Shown: positions 31,329 through 41,242, numbered from the stretch's first letter. The stretch is 64,000 nucleotides of DNA from Chrysophaeum taylorii (GCA_029834535.1 JAQMWT010000634.1:1-64000); one strand, 5' to 3'. Translations and numbers: made by a program. The notes: generated from the letters alone by a model not told the origin.

Positions 31329-32309
31329 ATGGTGGTGGTTTGGTTGTTGACGATGGCGGTTGGTTCCGAGGCTGCCGCCGCGAACAAGAGCGTAGTGTTC
31401 GTGAAGACGTACAAGACGGGATCGACTACGGTCGCCGAATTCCTGAGCAGCGTCGGCGCGCGCGAGGGGCTGCACTCGCTCCACCCGGAACAAAACGGCG
31501 CGTTTGCGGAGGGAGAGCTCGCCCGGCGCGCCAAGCGCGGCGAGCGCTACGATCTCGTGTACCGCCATCCAACGCCGAGACTCGACGAAGCCTCGCTGGC
31601 GACTCTGGTGCCGAACGCGCTGTGGGTAACTATCATCCGCGAACCCGTGTCGCGCTTTCTCTCGACGCTCGACTTCGTGCAGCGCGTCTCGCGAAGATAC
31701 GGCGGATCGCCGCGGCGCGTCGTCGACGCGGCACGCCGCGGCATCCTCCCCGCGGCCGACGCCAACACGTTTTGCAACAATTTCGCGTGGGTCTTGAGCG
31801 GCAGAGGCTCCGCGGAGGAGTCGCTCGCGTTTGCCCGGCGGTCCTCGCCTGTCTACTCGCGCCTCCTCGCCCACCTCGACGCCAACTACCTCGTGCTCGT
31901 CCAGGACGACATGCTCACCTCCCTGTCTCTCGTGGCGCGAGCGATGCGCTGGGACGTCCACGGCCTCAACGTCGGCGAGGCCCGGCGAAGTCGGAAAAAG
32001 CGAGTCGCCCCTGGGGCAGCAGCAGCAGCACCAGCAACAGCAACAGGAGAGTGCGGCCCCGACTGCGAGGCGATCCTCACGTGCAACCAGCTCGACCAAC
32101 CCCTCTACGCCCACTTCAAGAAAAAATTTGACTCGCGAGCGCGCGACCCCGCCCTCGACCCCATCAAGCGCGCGTTCCTCGCAGCAACACCCGCCACTCG
32201 AGAGTCTCTGCTGCGCCATTACCCGATCAACTGCCAAATCCCCGGTACGGGACCGGCGGACCGTCAGGGATGGAAAACCCTTCACTCCTGTTCTGGTAGG
32301 AATCGTTGA
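31329..32309 (+). CDS. Golgi-type carbohydrate sulfotransferase (galactosylceramide/Gal-3-O-sulfotransferase-like)
   Basis: Single exon, 326 residues, ATG at 31329. A short hydrophobic N-terminus (V-V-V-W-L-L-T-M-A-V-G) could be a signal peptide. F-V-K-T-Y-K-T-G-S-T-T-V is the 5'-phosphosulfate loop for the donor PAPS, and I-I-R-E-P-V-S-R-F-L-S-T is the 3'-phosphate motif. The family transfers sulfate to galactose of glycolipids or glycans in the Golgi lumen; the acceptor here is unknown. A CAG-type repeat near 32020-32050 encodes a low-complexity insert (A-A-A-A-A-P-A-T-A-T). Confidence 0.82.
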   Translation: MVVVWLLTMAVGSEAAAANKSVVFVKTYKTGSTTVAEFLSSVGAREGLHSLHPEQNGAFAEGELARRAKRGERYDLVYRHPTPRLDEASLATLVPNALWVTIIREPVSRFLSTLDFVQRVSRRYGGSPRRVVDAARRGILPAADANTFCNNFAWVLSGRGSAEESLAFARRSSPVYSRLLAHLDANYLVLVQDDMLTSLSLVARAMRWDVHGLNVGEARRSRKKRVAPGAAAAAPATATGECGPDCEAILTCNQLDQPLYAHFKKKFDSRARDPALDPIKRAFLAATPATRESLLRHYPINCQIPGTGPADRQGWKTLHSCSGRNR

Positions 32310-32453
32310 AGTGTTGGAGGATTCGTGGAAAACGGATGTTGTCAAACGGCGAAAACGGCAGCGCCAACAAGCAGCCCAAGCCAATCGTTTTCTGTTTTCC
32401 GCCGGTGCTGCTGCTGCTGCTGCTGCTACCACTGCTGATTAGAAATCTTGAAG

Positions 32454-33136
32454 ATGCCGAGCTTTGGGGTTGAGCAGCTCCCGCTCGTAGGTGGAGCAGG
32501 AGGCGCGTCGTGAATGAGGTGTATTGTGGTCCTGTCTCAAAAAAAGTCGCCGTAGGCTCGTTCCCTAAGACGAAGGAGTTTATCAACAAGCATTCGAAGA
32601 AGGTGAAGGAAGTTGCCGAGAAGCGCGAATTTTGCGTGGTCGCGCTCTGGTTCGCGACGGTGCTGCCCTGGTTCCACACCTTTGGGGTCTGGGTCGTTCC
32701 AGTGGGCCTCGTGCTTTTGCTGATCGCCAAGCTCGTGCCGCCGCTCCAGTTTCTCGCGACGGGCGTCGGCTTCGCGCTCGCGCTCCTCGGCCTCATGGGA
32801 CCCGGCGATGTCTTCAAGAGCTTGATCGGCCTCCTCGAGCTCGGTCCCAAAATGATTCCGATGTTGATCTTCCTCGTCGTCTACGGCCTCAGCGTCATCC
32901 TGTTCAGTTTCAAGCCCATGCTGAAGATCATCGACGTCATCAAGTACCAGTATCTCGCCGCAGGTGCGGGCGTCGCGGCCATTGCCGCGCTCGCGCTCCT
33001 CCTCTCGGACGGACCCAAGCGCCCGGGAAGCGGCCTCGTCGTCGGTATCTTCGCCTCGGCTTGGGCCTTTAAACGCTCCCGCGACGACTTCGACCCCGGC
33101 AGCCCCGGCGGCGGCTACAGCGGCGTCTCCTCCTAA
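32454..33136 (+). CDS. Polytopic membrane protein of unknown family
   Basis: Best model: exon 1 32454-32490 (ATG at 32454), intron 32491-32555 (65 nt, GTGGAG..CGTAG), exon 2 32556-33136. This gives the start M-P-S-F-G-V-E-Q-L-P-L-V-G and bypasses the lack of an in-frame ATG in exon 2. An alternative acceptor at 32545-32546 would add three residues. The protein has a basic segment (F-I-N-K-H-S-K-K-V-K), then about five hydrophobic stretches between residues 40 and 180, and a Gly/Ser tail. I do not recognise it. Its stop is about 90 bp from the convergent kinase-PP2C gene. Confidence 0.6.
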
Positions 33137-33229
33137 CTAAGAAGAAGATGGTCTTGGAACACCGGCGGCGGCGACGAGATGGCACTGCGCGGCGCCGCCG
33201 CCGCCGCCGCCGCCTTCACGAAGTAACTA

Positions 33230-35107
33230 TTACATTTCGTCGACGAAAGAGGACTCGATAATAATGTGCGGCGGGAGATGGCGGTCGTCGAAATAGACGA
33301 CGACCACGGCGACGTTGTCGCCGTTTGCATCGTGGCAGAGGGCGGCCGCAACGAGCGCTCTAGCAGCTAAGTCGGCCCGAGGCGCGGTCTTCCAGAGCAC
33401 CGCCGCGACGTCGGCGTTCGAGAGGTGGGCGAAGAGGCCGTCGGACCCCAGGACGAGGCACACCGCGTCCTCGGGCATCTCGAATTCAGCAGCGTCGGGG
33501 ACGGTCGTCACGCCAGCAAAGCGCCGGGCAGACGCGCCGACGGCGCGCGCGACAGAGATGTCTTTGCTTCGGGAAGAATGGTCGCGCGTCGAAAAACCGC
33601 GGCTGTCGCACAACAATAGGGCGCGACAATCGCCGACGTGGACCGTCCAGAGGCGTCGTCCGACGACGAGGGCGGCAACGACGCACGCGCCCGCGGTCGG
33701 CTCGTCGGTCGCGAGGCGCTGAAAGTCTTCGACCCCCCGCTTCGGGCTCTCTGTTGCTAACAGGGCTCGCGCGAGCAACGGGGGCAGCGCGGTCGCGGCG
33801 AGGCGCGCGACGCGGTCGCCGTCGTGTCCGTCGGCGACGACGTAGCACGCGCATCGCTCGGACCACTCGACGCGCGCCGCGAAATCCTCCATCGCGTCCC
33901 TGCGGCCGACGGCGGCCTCGTCGGCGGATGACCGCCGCGGGCCTCCAGCTCCTCCTCCGAGCCCCTCGAGCGCGCGAAGCTCCTCCGAGCTTAGCGGCCG
34001 CGCGTCGTTTTCCGCCGGAGGAAGAAGCGGCGGCGGCGGGACCGCCGCGTCGACGTACGGCCGTCGTACGTCGGCCGGGATCACCAGCGTGTCTGTCCGG
34101 AGGTTGGAACTCGCGCGGCGCAACGCGGGCTCGAAGCCAACAATCTGCCGGGACGACGACAAGGCATGGTCGAGCATTCCGCGAAGAAAGTCGTTCGCCG
34201 CGCGACGATCGTCGGGGCGCTGCGCCCAACCGCTCCTCACGAGGGCTCGCGACGCCGCGATCGAGTCTCCGAGCAAGGTCGGCCTCTTGCCCTCGATGAC
34301 GTCGCGGCAGATCGCGCGCGGCGTGTACGACACCTCGACAACGGTCTGCGAGGAGACGGGCACGCGCTGGTCGGAGAAGGGCGGGACGGTCGTCGCTATT
34401 TCGTTGATCGTCACGGCTAGAGCGTAAACGTCGCTCTTCGAGGTGGAGGCGGCGCGCATCGGGTCCGGGCCTTCCCCAAAAAAGTACGCCGCGAGCTGCT
34501 CGGGGCTCAGGTACTCGGGGGTCCCCTCGAACCGCCTGCGCTTGCGACTCGGTCCGCACCTCGCCTCCAAAACGACGGGCGCTTCGAGCTCCTCGGGCGT
34601 GCCCGCGAGCTCCAAGTCGCACAACCGGCCGACGCCCGCCTCGTCCACCAGAATGTTCGCGGGCTTGACGTCGCGGACGACGATTCCGGCGGCGTGCGCG
34701 GCGGCGACTCCGGTCGCCGCGTCCAATGCGAGCGCGACGCGCCACGCCTCGTCCGCTCTCGCCACCACGACGTCGAGGCTGCCGAGGCTGCAGTACGGCA
34801 GCGCGAGCGCCATCACGGGTGGCGAGCATATGGTGGCGATGGGCTGGACGACGTTGGGCGTGAGAGCCGCGAGGCGCCACAAGTGCCGCCGTTCTGCCGC
34901 GAACAGGTGAGACGCCCAGTCCAGCGTCGCTCGCCGCGTCGCTCCCTTGAACCGCTTCAGCACCACCTCTTGCCGCCGCACCACCACGGCGCGCTCCGAC
35001 TCCCACAGCACTTCGGTTGCGTCGCCCTCCTCCCACGCTGAAGCCGGCCACCACACTTCCTCTTCTGATGATGGAAAAACAACATGGTGATGATCTTTTT
35101 CCGTCAT
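33230..35107 (-). CDS. Protein kinase - PP2C phosphatase fusion
   Basis: Single exon, 625 residues, ATG at 35107. Kinase domain at about 30-330: V-V-L-K-R (Lys51), V-V-R-D-V-K-P-A-N-I-L (catalytic loop, Asp146), D-L-E at 164-166 in place of D-F-G, G-T-P-E-Y-L-S-P-E (activation segment). The catalytic loop has Val instead of His, and the D-L-E change may weaken Mg binding, so activity is uncertain. PP2C domain at about 385-615: R-R-D-A-M-E-D, V-V-A-D-G-H-D-G (metal Asp426), V-H-V-G-D-C-R-A, L-G-S-D-G-L and N-G-D-N. All PP2C metal-binding aspartates appear present. A combined kinase and phosphatase suggests a self-resetting signalling switch (inference). The promoter region is a CAAA/TAAC simple repeat. 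Confidence 0.88.
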   Translation of the reverse strand: MTEKDHHHVVFPSSEEEVWWPASAWEEGDATEVLWESERAVVVRRQEVVLKRFKGATRRATLDWASHLFAAERRHLWRLAALTPNVVQPIATICSPPVMALALPYCSLGSLDVVVARADEAWRVALALDAATGVAAAHAAGIVVRDVKPANILVDEAGVGRLCDLELAGTPEELEAPVVLEARCGPSRKRRRFEGTPEYLSPEQLAAYFFGEGPDPMRAASTSKSDVYALAVTINEIATTVPPFSDQRVPVSSQTVVEVSYTPRAICRDVIEGKRPTLLGDSIAASRALVRSGWAQRPDDRRAANDFLRGMLDHALSSSRQIVGFEPALRRASSNLRTDTLVIPADVRRPYVDAAVPPPPLLPPAENDARPLSSEELRALEGLGGGAGGPRRSSADEAAVGRRDAMEDFAARVEWSERCACYVVADGHDGDRVARLAATALPPLLARALLATESPKRGVEDFQRLATDEPTAGACVVAALVVGRRLWTVHVGDCRALLLCDSRGFSTRDHSSRSKDISVARAVGASARRFAGVTTVPDAAEFEMPEDAVCLVLGSDGLFAHLSNADVAAVLWKTAPRADLAARALVAAALCHDANGDNVAVVVVYFDDRHLPPHIIIESSFVDEM

Positions 35108-35123
35108 CCTTTGCCCCACACAC

Positions 35124-35238
35124 CTTAGCAGTCGACCTTTAAAGACAAACAAACAAACAAACAAACAAACAAACAAACAAACAAACAAACAAACAAACAA
35201 ACAAACTAACCAACTAACTAACTAACTAAATAACTAAA

Positions 35239-35278
<40 letters not shown>

Positions 35279-35300
35279 AAACTAAAAAACTAACAAACAA
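35124..35300. repeat. Dispersed TTTAAAGACA motif followed by CAAA/TAAC simple repeat
   Basis: CTTAGCAGTCGACCTTTAAA (from 35124) matches copies near 43378, 51862 and, inverted, 43772. It is followed by (CAAA)n at about 35147-35204 and (CTAA)n with variants to about 35300. The simple repeat abuts the 5' end of the kinase-PP2C gene. Confidence 0.85.
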
Positions 35301-35329
35301 ATATCTGCCACTTAGTAGTAAGGTTTGAA

Positions 35330-35705
35330 TAAGGAAACTCAAAGGGTAAGGCAGGGGAGTGAACTCAAAGGATAATATTGAAGGGGGGCGGATCAGAGCG
35401 TTGATTGACTGACGACCGCTGAGCAGAGCGGGGGGTTAAGGAGTAAAACCAAAGGGCAGAGCGGGCGCTGCTATAAGCAGCTCAGATTGGTGGGGGTTGT
35501 TAAGGAGTAAACTCAAGGGTTAAGGGCAGAGCGTGCTCTAATCTAAGCTGCTCAGATTTGCGAGGCTCGGCGCGTCGAGCGTGAAGGAGGGTGAGTGGTA
35601 GACGCAAGGGACGGCATTGCGCAGGGGTTTAGGAGTAAACTCAAGGGCTAGGGCGGAGCGTGCGCTTATTATCAAAGCAGCTTGGATTGGCGGGGGTGAG
35701 AGCAG
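35330..35705. repeat. Imperfect tandem repeats, about 100 bp period
   Basis: Four related segments each contain GGAGTAAACTCAAGGG-like sequence, then GGCAGAGCG, GC and an AGCAGCTCAGATTGG-like block. They lie near 35380-35400, 35435-35490, 35500-35575 and 35625-35690. They lie immediately upstream of the phosphoglycerate mutase gene. No coding potential is seen. Confidence 0.7.
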
Positions 35706-35748
35706 CTGAAAGGAGTGCGCAGGGGTTTAGCGTTCTCCGGTGGCAGCC

Positions 35749-36804
35749 ATGATAGCCTTGTTGTTCGTCGTTTCTGCGGAGGGCCTCATGCCGCAGCCGA
35801 TCCGGATGTCGCTGACCGAGGAGGTCAAGGTGACGACGAGCGCGAACAGAAACAAATGCGGGACGCTGATCTTGCTGCGGCACGCGGAGAGCATCTGGAA
35901 CGTCCCGCACGACGAGCGGTTCACGGGCTGGACGGACGTGCCGTTGACGCGCAAGGGCGAGTTCGACGCGACGGCCGCGGGCAAGACCCTGAACGATCGC
36001 GGGGTCGAGGTCGAAGTCGCCTTCACGTCCCTTCTGCAACGCGCCTCGCGAACGCTCGATCTCGCTCTCGCGTCTTGCGAGGCTCCTGGCGTCTCTATTC
36101 GAAAATCGTGGCGACTTAACGAAAGGCACTACGGGGCACTGCAGGGGCTCAACAAGGCCCAAGCCGCGATCGACATGGGCCATGACATTGTGCGGGAGTG
36201 GCGGCGCTCCTGGGATGTTCCCCCCCCCGCGATGACGCCGTCTCATCCGCTCTGGGACTCGATCTACGGCCACCCAATGTACGCCAAACTCGACGTCCCC
36301 GTCGCAGATCTCCCGCACGGCGAGTCTGTTGCCCAGTGCGCCACACGCCTCGAGCCCTACTGGTTCTCCGACATCGTCCCCGTCTTACGAAGCGGCAAGT
36401 GCACCATGGTCTGCGCTCACGCCAACTCCCTACGCGCGCTCCTCCGAATCATCTTCCGCCGCCAAGTTACCGACCACCAAATTCGCTCCGTCAAAATACC
36501 CACGGGCGTCCCACTCATCTACCGCCTCGAAGAGGTACCGCGCGACGAGTGCGATCCTATTCTCGTCGGCCCAGACCCCGTCCTCGACCTCTGCGAGGGC
36601 CTCTCCGAGAATCCAGACTACGACCTCGTCCCCCAGCCCCCGCCTCCCGGCTGCGAGGACCTCACCGGCGAAATGCTCTGGCCGCTCGAAGAGTGCCCCA
36701 TCATATACCACGACTGGAAGCTCGAAGCGGCGCAGATCAAGGCCGAGGCGATCAAAGCGGCGACGCAATCTAAGCTCATTCTCCCGCGACCAACTACAGA
36801 CTAG
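35749..36804 (+). CDS. 2,3-bisphosphoglycerate-dependent phosphoglycerate mutase, secretory/plastid-type leader
   Basis: Single exon, 351 residues, ATG at 35749. The enzyme interconverts 3- and 2-phosphoglycerate. L-L-R-H-A-E-S-I-W-N (phospho-His45), G-W-T-D-V-P-L-T, L-N-E-R-H-Y-G-A-L-Q-G and V-C-A-H-A-N-S-L-R-A-L-L (second catalytic His) are the family landmarks; the usual H-G-N-S is H-A-N-S here. The start M-I-A-L-L-F-V-V-S-A-E-G-L looks like a signal peptide, which could lead to the plastid in a secondary alga, though no clear A-x-A-F is visible. About 100 residues beyond the usual family length form a C-terminal extension rich in Pro and acidic residues. Confidence 0.88.
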   Translation: MIALLFVVSAEGLMPQPIRMSLTEEVKVTTSANRNKCGTLILLRHAESIWNVPHDERFTGWTDVPLTRKGEFDATAAGKTLNDRGVEVEVAFTSLLQRASRTLDLALASCEAPGVSIRKSWRLNERHYGALQGLNKAQAAIDMGHDIVREWRRSWDVPPPAMTPSHPLWDSIYGHPMYAKLDVPVADLPHGESVAQCATRLEPYWFSDIVPVLRSGKCTMVCAHANSLRALLRIIFRRQVTDHQIRSVKIPTGVPLIYRLEEVPRDECDPILVGPDPVLDLCEGLSENPDYDLVPQPPPPGCEDLTGEMLWPLEECPIIYHDWKLEAAQIKAEAIKAATQSKLILPRPTTD

Positions 36805-38612
36805 CGCGCGCGCGCGCGCGCGTTTTGGCCCTTTCCCAAGACTGATAATTGGGGGACTGCGTTTTATCCCGCGTGTTGTGACTACCGTGTGCATGCTGTG
36901 GGTACCTGGGATGCTCACGCACTAATACACGATGTTCTGTGGCTTTTTGCGCTTGCGAGATAAATAGTGTTCAGCAGATACTACGAATCACTGTGCCAAG
37001 CTAAATTTCTTCGGGGCACCGTCTGCGCTTATCCGTAGGCTTATCGAACTAGGCGACTCTAGGCACCTGGCGTTGACAATTGTTTGACATCAATGCTATT
37101 TTTGGATGACGTGCGCCAACTAAAGCACTGACGACCGCGGCAAGAAGAAGAAAAGTCGCGAACGCTCGAACCACTATGTGGCTCTCTTTCCTTTTGTAAA
37201 AATAGTGCTCGGGTAGTTGACGCCCGCCTGTGTCACTCAACAACGTTGTGCTTTCGGTCGAGGACCTCAATGTTGGCTTTCTGCTGGTTGATCAGCTAAG
37301 CCAGCGGCGAATCATACTGTAGGTATGCCGCGTGATGCGTGCGCTTATGGCTGCAGCATGAGGTCTTTGGCGTCGCGATTGTCGTTGGCACGTGTCAGCC
37401 GATGGCAGATGGTCTCGTTGTGAACGCACACGAGGCTGTGGGCGCAGGCACACGTCTTCTTAATGCCGCCGATCCCACTAGAACAGGCTACGACCGTAAC
37501 CTGGCGAATAAGCGCTGTGCCTCCTCAAGTTGCAAAGGCGCCGCGTCTCCTCGTTGAACTGACGTCAATGGCGCCGCTCGATGTGTTTGCGTTCATTTAA
37601 GTAGTCGCGGTCGATTGTCCTGATCAACCAACGGTGCTTCCGCTCAAGCTCGGTCCCACATCATCGAGCTTGCACTTGGTCTCTGTTTATGCGAGCTCGG
37701 TTCGGGTCGAAACAACTTGAACTCGAGCGCAATTCTTGAACTTCGCGTCGAACGGTCCGGGTTTGGAGGAGGAGACCAGCATGTCGTCCTCGTGAAAAAG
37801 AAGTGGGAAGGACACGCACGTATCTCTGCGAACTCCTGTGCGAACGTCTGGGCAGTGAGGAATCGACTTCGAACCAGGACTCGTACGCGGCGCCCACGTA
37901 GACCTCGCCACAGAGCTTGGTCCACGCGGCAACCGCGGCTTTAGATAGTGCGCGCCATTATGGCGTGGTATGGCACCGGGCTCAGGAGGCCATGTATCAC
38001 GTACCTTTGTGCGTTATCTGCCCAGTTTTTGGACGCTTTCATGAGCGCAGTCAGTGGACGCACTGAACGCGACTGCGACGAGGTTTTCAGATTGCCGACA
38101 CATGAATTCGCCGTCGTGAAGACTACCGCCCGGTGCTTAGAATTTGGCGGCGCGCCACGATCCATCTCTCCATCTCGCGTGCCGGGAGGGAGCAAACGTA
38201 TATCAACGTCGATCCTCTCGACGCCCACGAGATGGATGGCGTGATGGGTTCTCCCCGGCGGACAAGGAGGTCATTTCTTAAATTACCGACAGCCGTTGTT
38301 ATCGCCGCGTCGACGATCGGCGATTGGCACCGACACGGAGCCCCACTAGCAGCAGCAGCAGCGCACGGAGATGCGAGACAGGACCGGTCCGGGCCGACCA
38401 TGGTCGGCATTCCAAAAAAAAAACCCACTGCCCCCCTGGCCTGGACGCGCGCAGATTGTAGCGACCACGTCACATAGATAGTCGCGCGGCTCGCTCGCTC
38501 GCGCGAAAGTAGGCACGTAGGAGGAGGTGCAATATCTGTGCGCGATGACGAGAACGATAGACGACGCGAAGCAGGGTGTGGGGCGGATCCGAGAAAAAAA
38601 ACAGAGAGGGCG
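36805..38612. other. 1.8 kb without a clear gene; GC dinucleotide repeat
   Basis: A (GC)n run lies at 36804-36823, just after the mutase stop. Several minus-strand frames at 37640-37930 overlap and share reading blocks (for example F-H-E-D-D-M-L-V-S-S-S-K-P-G), hinting at a decayed gene, but I cannot assign it. Nothing else convincing. Confidence 0.35.
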
Positions 38613-39311
38613 CTATGATGAGGGCGTCGTCGAGACGAGACCGGTTTGGACGAAGGCGCGAACGGGAGAAAGGTCGTCGTTCTTGACGGATATGGGGAGA
38701 AAGGTGATCGGGCAGGGGGAATGTTGGTCGAAGGAAAAGACCCTACCCTCGACGCCCAGCTGGGCGGGTTGTTGTTTGTCGTCGTCGTCGTCGATCGAGC
38801 GGAGCGCGTGAGCCGTCTTCCGAAGCGTTTCGATTTCGTTCATGAGCATGAGCTTGACGCGCTGCGGTGTTTTTGCCGTAGCTTTGTCGGTCTTGTTGCA
38901 GATGAGGAGGACGGGCGGGGGTCGCTTGGCGTTTTGGAAAGCGGTGAGGACCTGGAAGAGGAGCTCGGCGGCTGGCTTGGCCTGCGCGGCCATAGCTGCC
39001 GCGTCGACGAGCATGACGAGCTTGGTTGCTCGGTCGAGTTCGTCCTTGAGTCCCCCGCGAAGGCGGTAGTGTCCCGGAAAGTCGACGAGGGCGACGTCGC
39101 CGACTTGACCCTGGTTGCTCTGCATCGAACTGACCGTGTCGCAGTGCTCGTCCTCGGTGAGGCGATAGAACAGCAGCGTCTTGCCGGCGCCGCAGGGTCC
39201 AATCAGGACGACGGCCGCGGGGCGCCGCGGCGTGCGGAGAGCAAAGATGGCCACGGCGGTGACGAGCACCGCGACAAATAGCAGCAGCAACAAACTCCCC
39301 CACCACCACAT
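38613..39311 (-). CDS. SRPRB: Signal recognition particle receptor beta subunit
   Basis: Single exon, 232 residues, ATG at 39311. An N-terminal membrane anchor (L-L-L-L-L-F-V-A-V-L-V-T-A-V-A) is followed by a small GTPase: V-L-I-G-P-C-G-A-G-K-T-L-L-F (P-loop), V-D-F-P-G-H-Y-R-L-R (D-x-x-G), and C-N-K-T-D-K-A (N-K-x-D). This layout is typical of SRP receptor beta, which anchors the alpha subunit at the ER membrane for cotranslational targeting. ARF-like GTPases lack the N-terminal helix. The gene is divergent from the EF-hand-like gene with about 80 bp between starts. Confidence 0.85.
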   Translation of the reverse strand: MWWWGSLLLLLFVAVLVTAVAIFALRTPRRPAAVVLIGPCGAGKTLLFYRLTEDEHCDTVSSMQSNQGQVGDVALVDFPGHYRLRGGLKDELDRATKLVMLVDAAAMAAQAKPAAELLFQVLTAFQNAKRPPPVLLICNKTDKATAKTPQRVKLMLMNEIETLRKTAHALRSIDDDDDKQQPAQLGVEGRVFSFDQHSPCPITFLPISVKNDDLSPVRAFVQTGLVSTTPSS

Positions 39312-39393
39312 CTGAGAAGCAGCAGCTTTGTGTTTTCAACGGCTCACCAACGGTCCTCGAGGGCTTCGCGGAAGTCGGGCCGCCGCCGCCGCT

Positions 39394-40209
39394 ATGGCAG
39401 AAGTTGAGGACCAGAGGCTGGTGCGGACCGATACGACGGTGGACCGATTTTCCGAGTTGTGCCTGAAAGATGCGACGGATCAAGCCGAGTTTTTTCTCAA
39501 GTCGTTCATCTTCGCCTTGGGGGATTCATGGAAGGAAGTTCCCGCGCTGTGCAGCGAGTTCACGAAGCACGCGAAAGCGACGGGACCCTCGGATCGGTAC
39601 ATGAGCCACATCCAGGCGGCAGACTTTTTGCAAAAGAATGACATCACGCGGACGGGTCTCGAGCGGCGCCGAGAAATCGAGGACATTGACTTTAACCACG
39701 ACGGCAAGATCGTCTTCGTCGAGTATTTGCTCATGCACTACAAGGTGATGATCTTGCGGGAATTTTACTCGCGCCACCAGAAGGAACCCGAGGAGGACTT
39801 GACGGGGACGGGGGTCGGACTCGTCGGGGTCGGCGACAAGCTCCTCGAGGAACTGTTTACCATGCCGCACGGTCTCTCGCCGCAGCTCGAGGCCGCGCTC
39901 GAGGAGTTCACGGCCGACAAGAAGAAGCGCGAGGAAAAGGTCAAGACCCTCGAAGACAAGGCGGCCAAGGGGGGGGTCCTCGGCATGGCGGCGAAGAACG
40001 AGCTCATTATCCTCAACCAGGCAGACACGACCGAGCTCAATCGCATCGAACTCACGCTCAACGCCGCCAAGCGCAAGGCCGCCAAGCAGAGCGGCGAGGA
40101 GGCTGTCACCAAAGCGAAGGAGGCCGAGGAAAAGGCGAAAAAGGAAGAGCACGCGCGCCGCCGAGCCACGATGAAACAGCGCGCTTCCATCTTCGAAAAA
40201 CCCAAGTAG
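39394..40209 (+). CDS. EF-hand-like protein with charged coiled-coil tail
   Basis: Single exon, 271 residues, ATG at 39394. D-I-D-F-N-H-D-G-K-I-V-F-V-E-Y-L is a canonical-looking EF-hand loop (Asp/Asn/Asp/Lys/Glu positions) at about residues 97-112; a partner hand is not obvious. The segment before it is helical. Residues about 180-271 are Lys/Glu/Ala-rich and probably coiled coil. Proteins of this layout occur in protists, but I know no defined function, so calcium sensing is inference. Confidence 0.65.
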   Translation: MAEVEDQRLVRTDTTVDRFSELCLKDATDQAEFFLKSFIFALGDSWKEVPALCSEFTKHAKATGPSDRYMSHIQAADFLQKNDITRTGLERRREIEDIDFNHDGKIVFVEYLLMHYKVMILREFYSRHQKEPEEDLTGTGVGLVGVGDKLLEELFTMPHGLSPQLEAALEEFTADKKKREEKVKTLEDKAAKGGVLGMAAKNELIILNQADTTELNRIELTLNAAKRKAAKQSGEEAVTKAKEAEEKAKKEEHARRRATMKQRASIFEKPK

Positions 40210-40639
40210 GCCCGTCTTCTTCTTCGCGGCGACGACGGACGACGGCGAGAGAGTGAGAGAGAGAAAACAGGAGGAGGAGGACGACTCGCGAGAGTACCAC
40301 TTGCGCAAGCAGCAACTACGACCAACCGACCGACCACCACCACCGCCAAGCCAAACACACGCTCTCGTGTGTGTTGCGCCGTTAGGTACTACACCACGGT
40401 AGTGCTACCACGACGTCATAATATATCATATTATATTTGTGCCCCCCCCCCCTTCCTCTCTCCTTCTCTCTGGGCAGTGGTTTCTTCTTCGGGAACACCG
40501 TTAATTAGTAAGAAGCGGCTGCGGCGGCGGCGGCGGCGGCGGCTAGGGCTGTGGACAAACATGGCCAGGTTTTTTGGTGCGTGCTCTCGAGCTTTTAAAA
40601 GCGGAAGAAGGCGGCATCGACAGGCGGGGCACCACACGC
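40210..40639. other. 3' intergenic region, low complexity
   Basis: Region between the convergent EF-hand-like and second antenna genes. It contains GAGA-rich, C-run (near 40441) and GGC-repeat (near 40523-40545) sequence and no gene. Confidence 0.5.
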
Positions 40640-41242
40640 TTAAAAGTAGGGGAAGCCCTTGCCGGTGAGCACTGCCTGCGTGACAACACCCGAGAACGCA
40701 AACATGGCGAGGCGGCAGTGAGTAATTTCCTTGAGCTGCATGTCGGCCTTGGCTTCGGGCGTGCCAGCCCAGTCGAGCGGGTCGAGGCTGAAGTCGCCAG
40801 GTTCGCGGTCCGAGCCCTCCCACATCATCTGGGAGACAGCAATGGTGGAGAAGGTCTCGGCGAAGCCGATCCAGAGGAGGAGTTGCTGCATCGCGCCGTA
40901 GGAAGTAGCGACGTCGTGGGCGGCAACCGAGGAGACCTTGTGCATCTCCCCCGGGAGCGTCAAGCCGAGGTCGGTCGCGACGAAGCCCGTCCACGCGAGC
41001 ATGCAGATCCGGCCGTGCTTGAGCTCGGCTTCGCGCAGCCACTTGATGTCGAACACCTCCGAGAAGCCCAGGGGATCGAAGCCAACATCGCCAGCGTAAG
41101 TACCGTCGAGCGCCGCCGGCTTCTCCATGAAGGGAAGGGCCTTGGACGCCTCGTTCAGCACGACCTTGGAGGGGGTCTGCTGGGCGGGGGTGTGGATGAA
41201 GGCGGCGACCGGCGCGGCGAGCAGGACAACCTTGCTGAACAT
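40640..41242 (-). CDS. Fucoxanthin chlorophyll a/c-binding (LHC-type) antenna protein, intronless
   Basis: Single exon, 200 residues, ATG at 41242. M-F-S-K-V-V-L-L-A-A-P-V-A-A-F is a signal peptide with Phe at +1, the plastid-targeting signature. V-G-F-D-P-L-G-F, then W-L-R-E-A-E-L-K-H-G-R-I-C-M-L (helix 1) and L-K-E-I-T-H-C-R-L-A-M-F-A-F (helix 3) give the Glu/Arg chlorophyll-ligand pairs. It differs from the antenna gene at 8.1-8.8 kb by having no intron and by T-H-C-R rather than K-N-G-R in helix 3, so the two are separate family members rather than a recent duplication. Thylakoid light-harvesting role. Confidence 0.93.
   Translation of the reverse strand: MFSKVVLLAAPVAAFIHTPAQQTPSKVVLNEASKALPFMEKPAALDGTYAGDVGFDPLGFSEVFDIKWLREAELKHGRICMLAWTGFVATDLGLTLPGEMHKVSSVAAHDVATSYGAMQQLLLWIGFAETFSTIAVSQMMWEGSDREPGDFSLDPLDWAGTPEAKADMQLKEITHCRLAMFAFSGVVTQAVLTGKGFPYF

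Noticed and set aside
33486-35123. 545-codon frame overlapping the kinase-PP2C gene on the same strand
   Set aside because: Arg-rich, no motifs; the correct frame has complete kinase and PP2C signatures.
35205-35300. (CTAA)n tract as a tail of another TTAG retroposon
   Set aside because: If so, the retroposon body should follow on the right in inverse orientation; the sequence after 35300 does not match it.
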